Shown piece after piece: positions 8,401-17,269 of a stretch of DNA of 64,000 bases (positions are counted from its first letter, which is position 1; each line of letters opens with the position of its first letter). The translations under genes and the position numbers were made by a program. Source of the stretch: an uncultured Ruminococcus sp. Lineage in GTDB: Bacteria > Bacillota > Clostridia > UBA1212. A model generated the notes under the pieces. The model was not told where the DNA came from, ran no database searches, and saw nothing but the letters and a program-made list of their open reading frames with translations. The DNA lies in the NCBI GenBank assembly GCA_902792515.1, contig CADAZX010000005.1:1-64000 (forward strand), read 5' to 3'.

Positions 8401-10230
8401 ATGTTCAAGCTTATCAAACATATAAAAGGATATCGCCTGTACGCCTTCTTCGGCCCGTTTTTGAAACTGCTCGAGGCACTGATGGAGACGTTTGTGCCTT
8501 TCATTATGTCTCTTATCATAGACAAGGGCATCAAAGAGGGCGACAGCGGCTACGTTCTCAGGCAGGGAGGCTTGCTCGTACTGATCGCGGCTCTCGGGTG
8601 GATCTTTGCCATATCCGCGCAGTATTTCAACGCGAAGGCGTCGATGGGCTTCGGTCTCAACCTTCGCACTGCGCTTTTCGACAAGATACTCGCAATGGAT
8701 ATGGAGACGGTAGACAGGTTCACAATCCCGTCTCTTATTACAAGGACAACGACAGACGTCACGCGCGCGCAGACGGGTCTTAACATGTTTCTGCGGCTCA
8801 TCCTCCGCAACCCGTTTATCGTCGCAGGCGCCATAATCATGAGCGGCGTCATCAACGTGCGCGTTATGATCATCTATATCATTCTCGTGCCGCTGATAGC
8901 GCTCGCGTTCTACCTCACGCTGAGGTTCGCGCGTCCGTTCTACAAAAAGATCACAAATCTCATCGACAGCATCTCCACGTTCTGCCGCGAAAGCATCATA
9001 GGCGTAAGGTCCGTGAGGGCGTTCGGAATGCAGAATAAAGAGTGCGCCGACTTCGGCGAAAAAACAGAGGAGCTTTTCGAAAATCAGGTAAAAGCCGACA
9101 GGATTTCCGCGCTCACGACGCCGCTCAACACGCTGATGGTAAACGGGTGCGTTATTCTTGTGCTCATTATCGGCTCATCGTTCGTGAACGGCGGCAGGCT
9201 TCTTAACGGAAGCATCATCGCGCTTGTAAACTACCTGTTCCAGATACTGCTGGCGGTGGGGCGCACCGCGACGCTGATGGAGTCGTTCAACAAGGCGAAC
9301 GTCTCGTCTGCACGAATCAAGGAAGTTCTCGACAGCGAAAACACCCCCTTAAAATCGACGGAAACGGCCTCTTCGGCCGAAACGGTAAACAAGACGCCCG
9401 GAGACGCGGAGTGCCCGTACGTGCCCGCAGAAGGCTCTGAGAGCGTCAAAGAAGCAACAAGTTCAGTCAGCAAGTCTGACGCGCCTTACGTATCATTCGA
9501 AAACGTGTCCTTCTCGTACGCCCGCAACGGAAAGTACGCTCTCTCCGGAATCAGCTTCGGCGTCGAAAAGGGCTCTTCTCTCGGAATTATCGGCGGCACC
9601 GGCAGCGGCAAGACTACTCTCGTAAACCTTCTGCAGGGCATCTACCCCGCGACGGAGGGGCGCGTTCTTGTCGGCGGAAGAGACGTCTCCGGCATCCCCG
9701 CGGCGGAGCTCACGAAGTACTTTTCGACCGTTCCCCAGAAGAGCATTCTTTTCGCGGGCACCGTGAAAGAAAACATACTGTTCGGCAACCCTCAGGCGAC
9801 AGACGACGACGTCGACGAAGCGCTCAGAAACAGTGTCGCGGACGAATTCGTTTATAAAAAAGAGGGCGGCACCTCCTTTCGCGTAGAATACGGCGGTCGC
9901 AACCTCTCCGGCGGTCAGAAGCAGCGACTCACTCTTGCGAGAGCGTTCGTACGCGACGCCGGGATTCTCGTTCTCGACGACTCTACAAGCGCACTCGACT
10001 ACGTTACCGAATCGAAGATAAGAAAGTACGTAACTTCCGGAAACACACGCGCCTCGACGAAAATCATCGTGTCGCAGCGCATTTCCGCCGTCTCGGTGTG
10101 CGACAAGATACTCGTACTTGACGAGGGAAAGGCCGCAGGCTTCGGCACTCACGATGAGCTGCTTGAGACGTGCGACACTTATAAAGAAATCTGGCTGTCC
10201 CAGACGGGCGACCTCGGAGAGGAGGACTGA
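8401..10230 (+). CDS. ABC exporter half-transporter, subunit 1 (degenerate Walker B)
   Basis: A 609-residue half-transporter with six N-terminal membrane helices and a C-terminal nucleotide-binding domain, of the type exporting drugs, lipids or peptides. Walker A is GGTGSGKTT near residue 398 and the signature LSGGQ is intact at 502-506. Walker B ends LVLDDS, with Asp527 replacing the catalytic Glu. A low-complexity Ser/Thr/Glu-rich linker of about 50 residues (about 315-365) separates the two domains, longer than usual. The partner gene begins 6 bp downstream. A non-hydrolysing site in one subunit is the hallmark of heterodimeric exporters such as TM287/288 and BmrCD. Substrate cannot be told from sequence. 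Confidence 0.92.
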   Translation: MFKLIKHIKGYRLYAFFGPFLKLLEALMETFVPFIMSLIIDKGIKEGDSGYVLRQGGLLVLIAALGWIFAISAQYFNAKASMGFGLNLRTALFDKILAMDMETVDRFTIPSLITRTTTDVTRAQTGLNMFLRLILRNPFIVAGAIIMSGVINVRVMIIYIILVPLIALAFYLTLRFARPFYKKITNLIDSISTFCRESIIGVRSVRAFGMQNKECADFGEKTEELFENQVKADRISALTTPLNTLMVNGCVILVLIIGSSFVNGGRLLNGSIIALVNYLFQILLAVGRTATLMESFNKANVSSARIKEVLDSENTPLKSTETASSAETVNKTPGDAECPYVPAEGSESVKEATSSVSKSDAPYVSFENVSFSYARNGKYALSGISFGVEKGSSLGIIGGTGSGKTTLVNLLQGIYPATEGRVLVGGRDVSGIPAAELTKYFSTVPQKSILFAGTVKENILFGNPQATDDDVDEALRNSVADEFVYKKEGGTSFRVEYGGRNLSGGQKQRLTLARAFVRDAGILVLDDSTSALDYVTESKIRKYVTSGNTRASTKIIVSQRISAVSVCDKILVLDEGKAAGFGTHDELLETCDTYKEIWLSQTGDLGEED

Positions 10231-10236
10231 CCCGCA

Positions 10237-12039
10237 ATGGCTGACAGGAAATCAAGGCAGGCTGCCGGCGAAAAAAAGAATAAGACAAAAAGCCGCATCG
10301 ACACCGCGACCGTCAAAAAGCTGGTCCGCCTTCTCAAAGGCGACATCGCGTTCATAGCGCTTGCTCTTGCGATATCGCTCGTTTCCATCGTCGCGTCGCT
10401 TTATATCAACGTTCAGATCGGCCGCGCCGTCGACTGCATGGTCTCGAAGGGTAACGTCGACTTTGAAGGCGTCAGAAATTCGTGCGTGATCATCGCCGTC
10501 TGCGTGGCAATCTCGGCCGTTTTCGCGTACGTCTCGAAAATGATCCTCGACAGGATAGCCTTCAAAACGGTCAAACGTTTCCGCGAGAGCCTCTTCGCGA
10601 AGATCCAGCGCGTGAGCGTTTCGTACATCGACTCGCACACACCGGGCGACATGATATCGCGTCTCATAAACGACATCGAGCAGATCTCCGACGGCATGAT
10701 TTTAAGCTTTGCGGAGCTTTTTTCGGGAATCGTCACGATCGCCGGCACGCTCGTTTTTATGTTCATGCTCGACTGGCGGATAACGCTTATAGTTCTTTTC
10801 GCGACGCCTTTCACGCTCTTCGTGGCGCGTTTCATCGCGAACAGCACGTATAAATATTTCACGAGGCAGACGAAGGACAACGCCTCTCTAACTTCCTCGG
10901 TCGAAGAGTCCGTCACCGGGATCTCGGTGCTGAGGGCGTTTTCGATGGAGGGCAGGAGAAGGGCGCTTTTAAGGGAAGAGGGCGAAAAGCTCATGAAATC
11001 GTCAACTTCCGCGACGTTCTTTTCGTCGACCGTTCTGCCGACGACAAGATTAATCAACGGAATCATTTACGCCGCGGTCGGCGTCGCCGGCGCTCTTACG
11101 GTCATCAAAAACGGGAGCGTTCCGGGCGGTCTTACGGTAGGGCTTCTCTCGAGCTTTCTCGCGTACGCGACGAAATTTTCGACGCCTTTCAACGAAATAT
11201 CCGGAGTAATGGCGGAATTTCAGGGCGCCGTCGCTGGAGCTAAAAGAGTTTTCGACGTGCTGGAAACGCCCGACGAATACGAGGCTGAGGACAGCCGCGA
11301 CGACGTGGAGTCCAAGGGCGGCGTTTTGATCGAAAACGTCGACTTCAGCTACGACCCGGACGTTCCTCTTATCAGGAATTTCAACCTCGAGGCAAAGCCC
11401 GGCCAGCGGGTCGCGATCGTCGGTCCGACCGGCTGCGGAAAGACTACCTTCATAAACCTTCTCATGAGGTTTTACGACGTCGACGCCGGCCGCATCTCTA
11501 TGGACGGCACGGACATCAGAAAGATCACGCGCGACTGCGTACACAGAAATTACGGAATGGTGCTGCAGGAGACGTGGCTCCGCTCCGGAACAGTGCGCGA
11601 CAACATCGCGATGGGGCGTCCCGGCGCAACCGACGAGGAGATCCAACAGGCGGCTAAGCTCGCCCGCGCCCACTCGTTTATAATAAAGCTTCCGGACGGC
11701 TACAACACCGAGGTTTCGAACGAACTCGCGGGCCTCTCGTACGGCCAGAAGCAGCTTATTTGCATCGCGCGTCTGATGCTTACATCTCCGCCGATGCTCA
11801 TTCTCGACGAGGCGACGTCATCGATCGACACGCGCACCGAGATAAAAGTCCAGTCCGGCTTCAAAAAGCTCATGCGCGGCAGGACGTCCTTCATCGTCGC
11901 CCACAGACTCTCCACGATCAAGAACTGCGACCAGATAGTCGTGATGCGCGACGGCGTAATAGAGGAGCAGGGCACTCACGCGGAGCTTCTCGGCCACGAC
12001 GGCTTTTATAAAGAGCTCTACGAGAGCCAGAACAACTGA
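10237..12039 (+). CDS. ABC exporter half-transporter, subunit 2 (catalytic site)
   Basis: The second half of the heterodimeric exporter (600 aa), with six membrane helices and a C-terminal ATPase. Walker A is GPTGCGKTT near 396 and Walker B LILDEATS has the catalytic Glu525. The signature is altered to LSYGQ (500-504). Since each ATP site is built from one subunit's Walker motifs and the other's signature, both defects in the pair (Asp527 of subunit 1 and LSYGQ here) fall in one degenerate site, leaving one canonical site. The start follows the previous stop by 6 bp, indicating tight co-translation. The lysine-rich cytosolic N-terminus is about 30 residues. Confidence 0.92.
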   Translation: MADRKSRQAAGEKKNKTKSRIDTATVKKLVRLLKGDIAFIALALAISLVSIVASLYINVQIGRAVDCMVSKGNVDFEGVRNSCVIIAVCVAISAVFAYVSKMILDRIAFKTVKRFRESLFAKIQRVSVSYIDSHTPGDMISRLINDIEQISDGMILSFAELFSGIVTIAGTLVFMFMLDWRITLIVLFATPFTLFVARFIANSTYKYFTRQTKDNASLTSSVEESVTGISVLRAFSMEGRRRALLREEGEKLMKSSTSATFFSSTVLPTTRLINGIIYAAVGVAGALTVIKNGSVPGGLTVGLLSSFLAYATKFSTPFNEISGVMAEFQGAVAGAKRVFDVLETPDEYEAEDSRDDVESKGGVLIENVDFSYDPDVPLIRNFNLEAKPGQRVAIVGPTGCGKTTFINLLMRFYDVDAGRISMDGTDIRKITRDCVHRNYGMVLQETWLRSGTVRDNIAMGRPGATDEEIQQAAKLARAHSFIIKLPDGYNTEVSNELAGLSYGQKQLICIARLMLTSPPMLILDEATSSIDTRTEIKVQSGFKKLMRGRTSFIVAHRLSTIKNCDQIVVMRDGVIEEQGTHAELLGHDGFYKELYESQNN

Positions 12040-12093
12040 CATTATTGTCTACCTTTTTGACAAAAAACGTACTGCGAAAAACGATTGCGCTTG

Positions 12094-12122
12094 TTGTAAT
12101 GCGCGCGCACGTGTGGTAGAAT
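12094..12122 (+). promoter_or_regulatory. Extended -10 promoter of the flavoprotein gene
   Basis: TTGTAA and TAGAAT are separated by 17 nt, with TGG preceding the -10 box. The -10 context closely matches that of the promoter at 1893-1921. Confidence 0.6.
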
Positions 12123-12204
12123 TAAACCGGGTTTAAAAATCCGCCGCCGCTTGATCCTCTGAAGCAAAGGTTTGAGGCGCGCGGCGGCAGGGGAAACCTT
12201 CGTT

Positions 12205-13479
12205 ATGACTGAAGAAAAATTTCCGGAAATAAGATATGATGTTCTCGTTATCGGCGGCGGTCCCGCGGGCATTTCTGCCGCTATCGCTTCCGCGCGCGCC
12301 GGCGTTTCGGCCGCTATTATAGAGAAGAACGCCTCTCTCGGGCGAAAGCTCTGCATCACCGGCAAGGGCAGATGCAACATCACGAACGCCTGCGACCGCG
12401 ACGAGTTTTTCGCCAACATTCCGGAAAATCCGCGTTTCCTCTATTCGGCCTTCAGCGGGTTTTCGAACGCGGACCTGATAGCGTTTATCGAGAGTCTCGG
12501 CGTCAAGACCGTTACCGAACGCGGCAAAAGGGTGTTTCCGGCGTCGATGAACGCAAAAGACGTTAGGGACGCTCTCAGGGAGGAACTCAGGCGCCTGCGC
12601 GTCAAGGTCTACTACGGTACGTCAGCGACAGACGTTCTGCCCGAAGCCGGCGGAGGCTTCACGGTGCCGCTCTCCGAAAACGGTATGAAGATCCGCGCGA
12701 AGTGCGTCGTTGTCGCCACAGGCGGCAAGACGTATCCGGGAACGGGCTCGACAGGCGACGGCTATGTTTTCGCCGAAAAGCTCGGCCACACGCTCACGCC
12801 GCTTAAGCCCGCGCTCGTGGGCATCACCACGGCGGAGAAGACTGACAGCGCCGCTCCCGGCCTTACGCTCAGGAACACCGGAATTTCATTCTACCGCGGT
12901 CAGAAGCTCATTTACACCGATTTCGGCGAGGTGCTTTTCACCCACACCGGCCTCTCCGGTCCGACGGTGCTGTCAGCCTCGTTCGAGCTCGCGAAAACAG
13001 GCTTTGAAAACGTCACCGTATCTCTCGACCTGAAGCCCGCTCTCAGCCGCGAAGAACTCGACAGGCGGCTTATAAAAGACTTCGCCAAGTACTCGAGACG
13101 GTCGTTTTCAAACTCGCTCTCGGACCTGCTTCCGAAGAGCCTCATTCCCGAATTCGTCCGCAGAACAGGCATCGATCCGGCGAAGCGCACGAGCGAGATC
13201 ACGAGGCAGGAGCGCGAAAAATGCGTCTCTCTTTTAAAGGACATGCGGTTTAAAGTGACGGGAACGGGTCCCATGGACGAGGCGATAATAACGCTCGGCG
13301 GCGTAAAAGGGCGAGAGATCGACCCGAAAACAATGGAGTCGAAGATCGTTCCGGGACTTTATTTCGCGGGCGAGATAATAGACACGACAGGCTACACCGG
13401 CGGCTTCAACCTCACGATAGCGTTTTCGACAGGCATGCTGGCGGGGAAGAGCGCTGCATCAAAAATCGCCTTAAAATAG
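12205..13479 (+). CDS. NAD(P)/FAD-dependent oxidoreductase, HI0933/YhiN (BaiN-like) family
   Basis: A 424-residue flavoprotein of a conserved family of unclear physiological substrate; some clostridial relatives (BaiN) have been linked to bile-acid intermediates. The FAD-binding Rossmann motif is VIGGGPAGISAA at the N-terminus. The family signature GKGRCNITN follows, a second nucleotide-binding stretch is VVATGGKTYPGTGSTGDG, and the C-terminal FAD motif lies in the GLYFAGEIIDTTGYTGG region. The ATG at 12205 is preferred over a TTG at 12172 because a GGGG-containing ribosome site lies about 11 nt upstream and the extension is a short Arg/Ala-rich stretch. A promoter lies about 80 bp upstream. 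The bile-acid role is not implied by sequence alone. Confidence 0.88.
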   Translation: MTEEKFPEIRYDVLVIGGGPAGISAAIASARAGVSAAIIEKNASLGRKLCITGKGRCNITNACDRDEFFANIPENPRFLYSAFSGFSNADLIAFIESLGVKTVTERGKRVFPASMNAKDVRDALREELRRLRVKVYYGTSATDVLPEAGGGFTVPLSENGMKIRAKCVVVATGGKTYPGTGSTGDGYVFAEKLGHTLTPLKPALVGITTAEKTDSAAPGLTLRNTGISFYRGQKLIYTDFGEVLFTHTGLSGPTVLSASFELAKTGFENVTVSLDLKPALSREELDRRLIKDFAKYSRRSFSNSLSDLLPKSLIPEFVRRTGIDPAKRTSEITRQEREKCVSLLKDMRFKVTGTGPMDEAIITLGGVKGREIDPKTMESKIVPGLYFAGEIIDTTGYTGGFNLTIAFSTGMLAGKSAASKIALK

Positions 13480-13572
13480 AATAAAAACGCCGTCGCGCAG
13501 CGCCTTTCAAAGAATATAAAGGCTTTAATACGCGGACGGCTTTGACAAAACATTTTTGACGGAGGAAATCAA

Positions 13573-14571
13573 ATGCATATTCTTGTATCCGGCGGAACAG
13601 GCTTCATCGGGAGCCACACTGTCGTCGAACTTTTAAATAACGGCTGCGACGTGACTGTTTTCGACAATCTCAGCAACAGCAAGGCTACCGTGATCGACAA
13701 GATCGAGAAGCTCACCGGAAAGCGGCCCGCGTTTTTCAAGTGCGACATGAACAACAAAGCGGGAATGAACAGAGTCTTCTCGTCCGCTCACTTTGACGCC
13801 GTGATCCACTTCGCGGGCTACAAGGCGGTCGGCGAATCTGTCGAAAAGCCGCTTATGTACTACGAGAACAACATCTGCGGAACGCTCGTGCTGCTCGACA
13901 TGATGAAAAAGTACGGCGTCGAAAATCTGATTTTCAGCTCCAGCGCGACTGTGTACGGCATTCCCGAAAAGTGCCCTGTTACCGAGAGCTCGCCGCTTTC
14001 GACGCTTAACCCCTACGGCCGCACAAAGCTCATGATCGAAGACATTTTAAGAGACGTAGCCTCCGCGGACAAGACGTTTTCGACCGTTCTCCTCCGTTAT
14101 TTCAACCCTGTCGGCTGCCACCCGTCAGGACTCATCTCCGAGGACCCGAACGGAATCCCGAACAACCTCATGCCCAGGATCATCCAGGCGGTGAGGGGGC
14201 AGATTCCCGAACTGACGGTTTTCGGAGACGATTACGACACGCGCGACGGCACGTGCATCAGGGACTATATCCACGTCGTCGACCTCGCGAAGGGTCACGT
14301 GGCGGCGCTCGACTACGTAACGTCGCACAAGGGATCGGTCGCGATCAACCTCGGAACGGGAAACGGCTGCACGGTTCTCGAGCTTCTCAAATCGTTCGAG
14401 CGGGTAAACAACCTCAAGGTTCCTTACTCGATAGCGGGACGCAGAGAGGGCGACAGTCCCGCGGTTTACGCCGACACCTCGCTCGCGAAGGAGCTCCTGG
14501 GCTGGACCGCCGGACTCGGTCTTGACGATATGTGCCGCGACGCCTGGAAGGGAGCGTGCATGAATGGATAA
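13573..14571 (+). CDS. galE: UDP-glucose 4-epimerase
   Basis: This enzyme interconverts UDP-glucose and UDP-galactose for the Leloir pathway and for surface glycans (332 aa, family length). The NAD-binding loop is GGTGFIGSH at the N-terminus. The extended SDR catalytic set is seen as SSSATVYG followed by Tyr148-xxx-Lys152 in NPYGRTK. RYFNPVGCHPSG and RREGDSPAVYAD are typical GalE substrate-binding segments. The start follows GGAGG at good spacing. Its last 8 bp overlap the next gene, so the membrane protein downstream is probably translationally coupled. Confidence 0.96.
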   Translation: MHILVSGGTGFIGSHTVVELLNNGCDVTVFDNLSNSKATVIDKIEKLTGKRPAFFKCDMNNKAGMNRVFSSAHFDAVIHFAGYKAVGESVEKPLMYYENNICGTLVLLDMMKKYGVENLIFSSSATVYGIPEKCPVTESSPLSTLNPYGRTKLMIEDILRDVASADKTFSTVLLRYFNPVGCHPSGLISEDPNGIPNNLMPRIIQAVRGQIPELTVFGDDYDTRDGTCIRDYIHVVDLAKGHVAALDYVTSHKGSVAINLGTGNGCTVLELLKSFERVNNLKVPYSIAGRREGDSPAVYADTSLAKELLGWTAGLGLDDMCRDAWKGACMNG

Positions 14572-15172
14572 CGGCTACCGCTGCTTCAGCAAAAAGAATT
14601 TCGGGCAGCTTGTCTACATCTGCGTTGCCGTCGTTCTCATCGCGGTCGGACTCCTGCTCATCATCAGCAGGAACATCGGCTCGGACGCGATCGTACTCGG
14701 TATAAAGGTTTTCACGCTGATTGCGGGGCTCGGCATAATCGCCGGCTACTTCCTCAACCAGCGCACAAGATTCAGACCGTGCTGGACGCTTCCGATGGGA
14801 ATAATGCTCTCCGCGGTAGGAGCCGCGTATCTCATCGCCGACGCGTTTCCCGCTGTCGACAAGCCGCAGATTGCACTCGTTCCTGTCGTAATACTGTTCA
14901 GCTTCGCGGGCGGCGCGCTTTTTCTCTCGACCGCGATCCAGCTAAAGTCGCTCATCCTCAAAAGGTGGATATTCGACCTTCTGTTTTCGGTCGTATCCTT
15001 CACGTACTGCTTTATGCTTTATATGGACGCGTTTTCGCTCAGGAACAGCGAATTTGTGGCATGCGCGGTGCTCATGTTCATTCTGGCGACGGCGCTCGTT
15101 TTCGAGGGTCTGACCGATATAGTTAAACAGTCGTACAAATCCTCCGCGGCGTCGAAGAGCGAACCGCACTAA
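14564..15172 (+). CDS. Multi-pass membrane protein, HdeD/DUF308-like
   Basis: A 202-residue integral membrane protein with about six hydrophobic helices in three hairpins (about residues 15-37, 44-63, 75-92, 103-123, 133-153 and 161-182) and a short hydrophilic C-terminus. The pattern is reminiscent of HdeD/DUF308 proteins, but I recognise no decisive motif. The gene begins inside the end of galE and is followed after about 20 bp by another membrane protein. Function is unknown. Confidence 0.75.
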   Translation: MDNGYRCFSKKNFGQLVYICVAVVLIAVGLLLIISRNIGSDAIVLGIKVFTLIAGLGIIAGYFLNQRTRFRPCWTLPMGIMLSAVGAAYLIADAFPAVDKPQIALVPVVILFSFAGGALFLSTAIQLKSLILKRWIFDLLFSVVSFTYCFMLYMDAFSLRNSEFVACAVLMFILATALVFEGLTDIVKQSYKSSAASKSEPH

Positions 15173-15192
15173 TTAAAAAAGGGGGCTTAAAC

Positions 15193-15966
15193 GTGGCTTT
15201 CAGAAGAGGCTTCAATATGCTCACGCTGAAAATAATCGCGTTCGCGGGAACGGTATGTCTCAATCTGGCCTGGTGCGGCCTCATTAAGCTCCTGCCGCTT
15301 CAGCTTGCGCTCAGCTTCATAGGCGCCTCCTCGATAACGCTGATTGCTTTCGCCGCCAACGAAGCCGTCAAAAAGACGTCAAATCTCACAAAGTATCTTC
15401 TTAGGCTCCTCTTGCTCGCTGTCATCTGCGCGTTCCCGTACTTTACGGTCTACCGCGACCTTTCGACCGCGTTCAAATTCAGCAACTACCTCTCGGCTCC
15501 GTTCGCGGTGTTTTTTATCGCCGGCGTTTTCTCGCTGTACGACAAGCTTCCGTACAAATGGATGAAAACGGGTACGCTGATACTTTTCGTGATCATCTCG
15601 GCTGTGCTCGGAGTCGAATACGCGCCTGTGTCCGTCATTTTCGCGCTGTTCATTCACTGCTACGACAGCGAACCGCAGCGGAAATTCCGTGACTTCAACA
15701 TCGTGTTCTTCTCCGTCGTGATAGCGGCGGTGTGCGCGATTCTTTACTTCACGAAGATCGAATTCTTCAAATGGAACGAGCTGCTGAAGACGGCGACTCT
15801 TTCCGGCGCGGCGCTCGCGGTGCCGCTTATAAAAAACTACAACGGCGAGAACAACCCGTTCACGAAGCCTGTTGCGTGTGCCGTCGCGAAGTTCGCTTTT
15901 TATTTCGCTTACGCGGCGCTTATCGGCTCGCTGGCGCTGATCAAGTACTTCGCCGTTACGCACTGA
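15193..15966 (+). CDS. TraX-family membrane protein
   Basis: A 257-residue membrane protein with seven or eight hydrophobic helices. The central part, where a charged loop precedes KYLLRLLLLAVICAFPYF, resembles the TraX family. TraX was first named for F-pilin acetylation, and chromosomal relatives in Firmicutes have unknown acyltransferase-like roles. The GTG at 15193 has GGGGG about 7 nt upstream. An internal ATG at 15217 also has an AGAGG at reasonable spacing, so the start is uncertain by eight residues. It follows the DUF308-like gene closely and probably belongs to its transcription unit. Confidence 0.7.
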   Translation: MAFRRGFNMLTLKIIAFAGTVCLNLAWCGLIKLLPLQLALSFIGASSITLIAFAANEAVKKTSNLTKYLLRLLLLAVICAFPYFTVYRDLSTAFKFSNYLSAPFAVFFIAGVFSLYDKLPYKWMKTGTLILFVIISAVLGVEYAPVSVIFALFIHCYDSEPQRKFRDFNIVFFSVVIAAVCAILYFTKIEFFKWNELLKTATLSGAALAVPLIKNYNGENNPFTKPVACAVAKFAFYFAYAALIGSLALIKYFAVTH

Positions 15967-16059
15967 CAAATCCGGTTTACGGACGGCTGCCTGACCGTCC
16001 GTTTTGCATATATAAAGCAGATTGACTACATCCTTCAGGGCAAACAGGGAGAACAGAGT

Positions 16060-17199
16060 ATGGTTAAAAATTCATTTTTCCCCGAAATTAAGGGCAATTT
16101 CGGTTTTGGTTGCATGAGGCTTCCGATGCGGGACGGCGAAGTCGACCGCGAAGAGTTTTCGAAAATGGCCGACGCGTTTATTGACGCGGGCTTCAACTAC
16201 TTCGACACGGCGCACGGCTATCTCGGCGGGAAGAGCGAGACCGCGATCAGGGAATGCGTCTCCGCGAGGCACAAAAGAGATGAGTTTCTGCTCACGAACA
16301 AGCTCTCCGACTCGTATTTCAATACGACCGAGGATATAAGGCCTTTCGTTCTGAGCCAGCTTGAGCTCTGCGGAGTCGACTACTTCGACTTCTATCTGAT
16401 GCACGCCCAGAACCGCGAAAACTACAAAAAGTACAAGGCGACGAAAGCGTACGAGACGGCTTACGCGCTGAAAGAAGAGGGCCTCATCAGACACTTCGGT
16501 CTCTCGTTCCACGACAGCCCCGAGGTGCTCGACATGATCCTTTCCGAGCATCCCGAGGTCGAGGTTGTGCAGATCCAGCTCAACTATATCGACTGGAACG
16601 ACGCGTCCGTAAACAGCCGCGGCGTTTACGAGGTCTGCGAAAAGCACTCAAAGCCCGTCATCGTAATGGAGCCCGTAAAGGGCGGAAGTCTTGTGAACCT
16701 TCCCGAAGAGGCCGCGAATATCTTTAAAGAACTCGGCGGCAACTCCAACGCCGGCTACGCGCTACGTTTCGCCGCGGGGTTCCCGAACATTACGATGGTC
16801 CTGTCGGGAATGAGCAACCTCGAGCAGATGAACGACAACCTCTCGACGATGGCCGACTTCAAACCGCTCGATATTAAAGAAGCGGACGCCGTCGCGCACG
16901 TGTGCGGAGTTTTCAAAAAGCTCAATCTTATTCCGTGCACGGCATGCCGCTACTGCGTCGACCAGAACACGTGCCCGATGGACATTCAGATCCCGCTCGT
17001 TTTCGCGGCGCTCAATTCGTTCGAGACGTTCAAGACGTGGAACAGCAGGTTTTACTACAACAACGTCGCGGTACGCGAGCACGGAAAGGCGGGCGACTGC
17101 CTCAAGTGCGGCATGTGCGAAGAGGTTTGCCCGCAGCATCTTGAAATCAGGGCGCTCCTCGAAAAGGCCGCGGATATATTCGAAAACAGGCAGGGCTGA
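16060..17199 (+). CDS. Aldo/keto reductase with C-terminal ferredoxin-type 4Fe-4S domain
   Basis: An oxidoreductase of 379 residues joining an aldo/keto reductase barrel to a bacterial-type ferredoxin module. The AKR tetrad is visible: Asp and Tyr in FDTAHGY, Lys in LTNKLS and His in YLMHAQN. The C-terminal part has CTACRYCVDQNTCP and CLKCGMCEEVCPQ, enough cysteines for two 4Fe-4S clusters, although the first cluster motif is irregular. This architecture is common in anaerobic Clostridia and is thought to couple carbonyl reduction to ferredoxin. The substrate is unknown. No signal peptide is seen, so it is cytosolic. Confidence 0.92.
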   Translation: MVKNSFFPEIKGNFGFGCMRLPMRDGEVDREEFSKMADAFIDAGFNYFDTAHGYLGGKSETAIRECVSARHKRDEFLLTNKLSDSYFNTTEDIRPFVLSQLELCGVDYFDFYLMHAQNRENYKKYKATKAYETAYALKEEGLIRHFGLSFHDSPEVLDMILSEHPEVEVVQIQLNYIDWNDASVNSRGVYEVCEKHSKPVIVMEPVKGGSLVNLPEEAANIFKELGGNSNAGYALRFAAGFPNITMVLSGMSNLEQMNDNLSTMADFKPLDIKEADAVAHVCGVFKKLNLIPCTACRYCVDQNTCPMDIQIPLVFAALNSFETFKTWNSRFYYNNVAVREHGKAGDCLKCGMCEEVCPQHLEIRALLEKAADIFENRQG

Positions 17200-17269
17200 C
17201 GGCTATTATTAAGCGCCGCCTTCAAATACACGTCTTGAGCCGTTAAAAATACGGCGGGAGGGATTTTTC

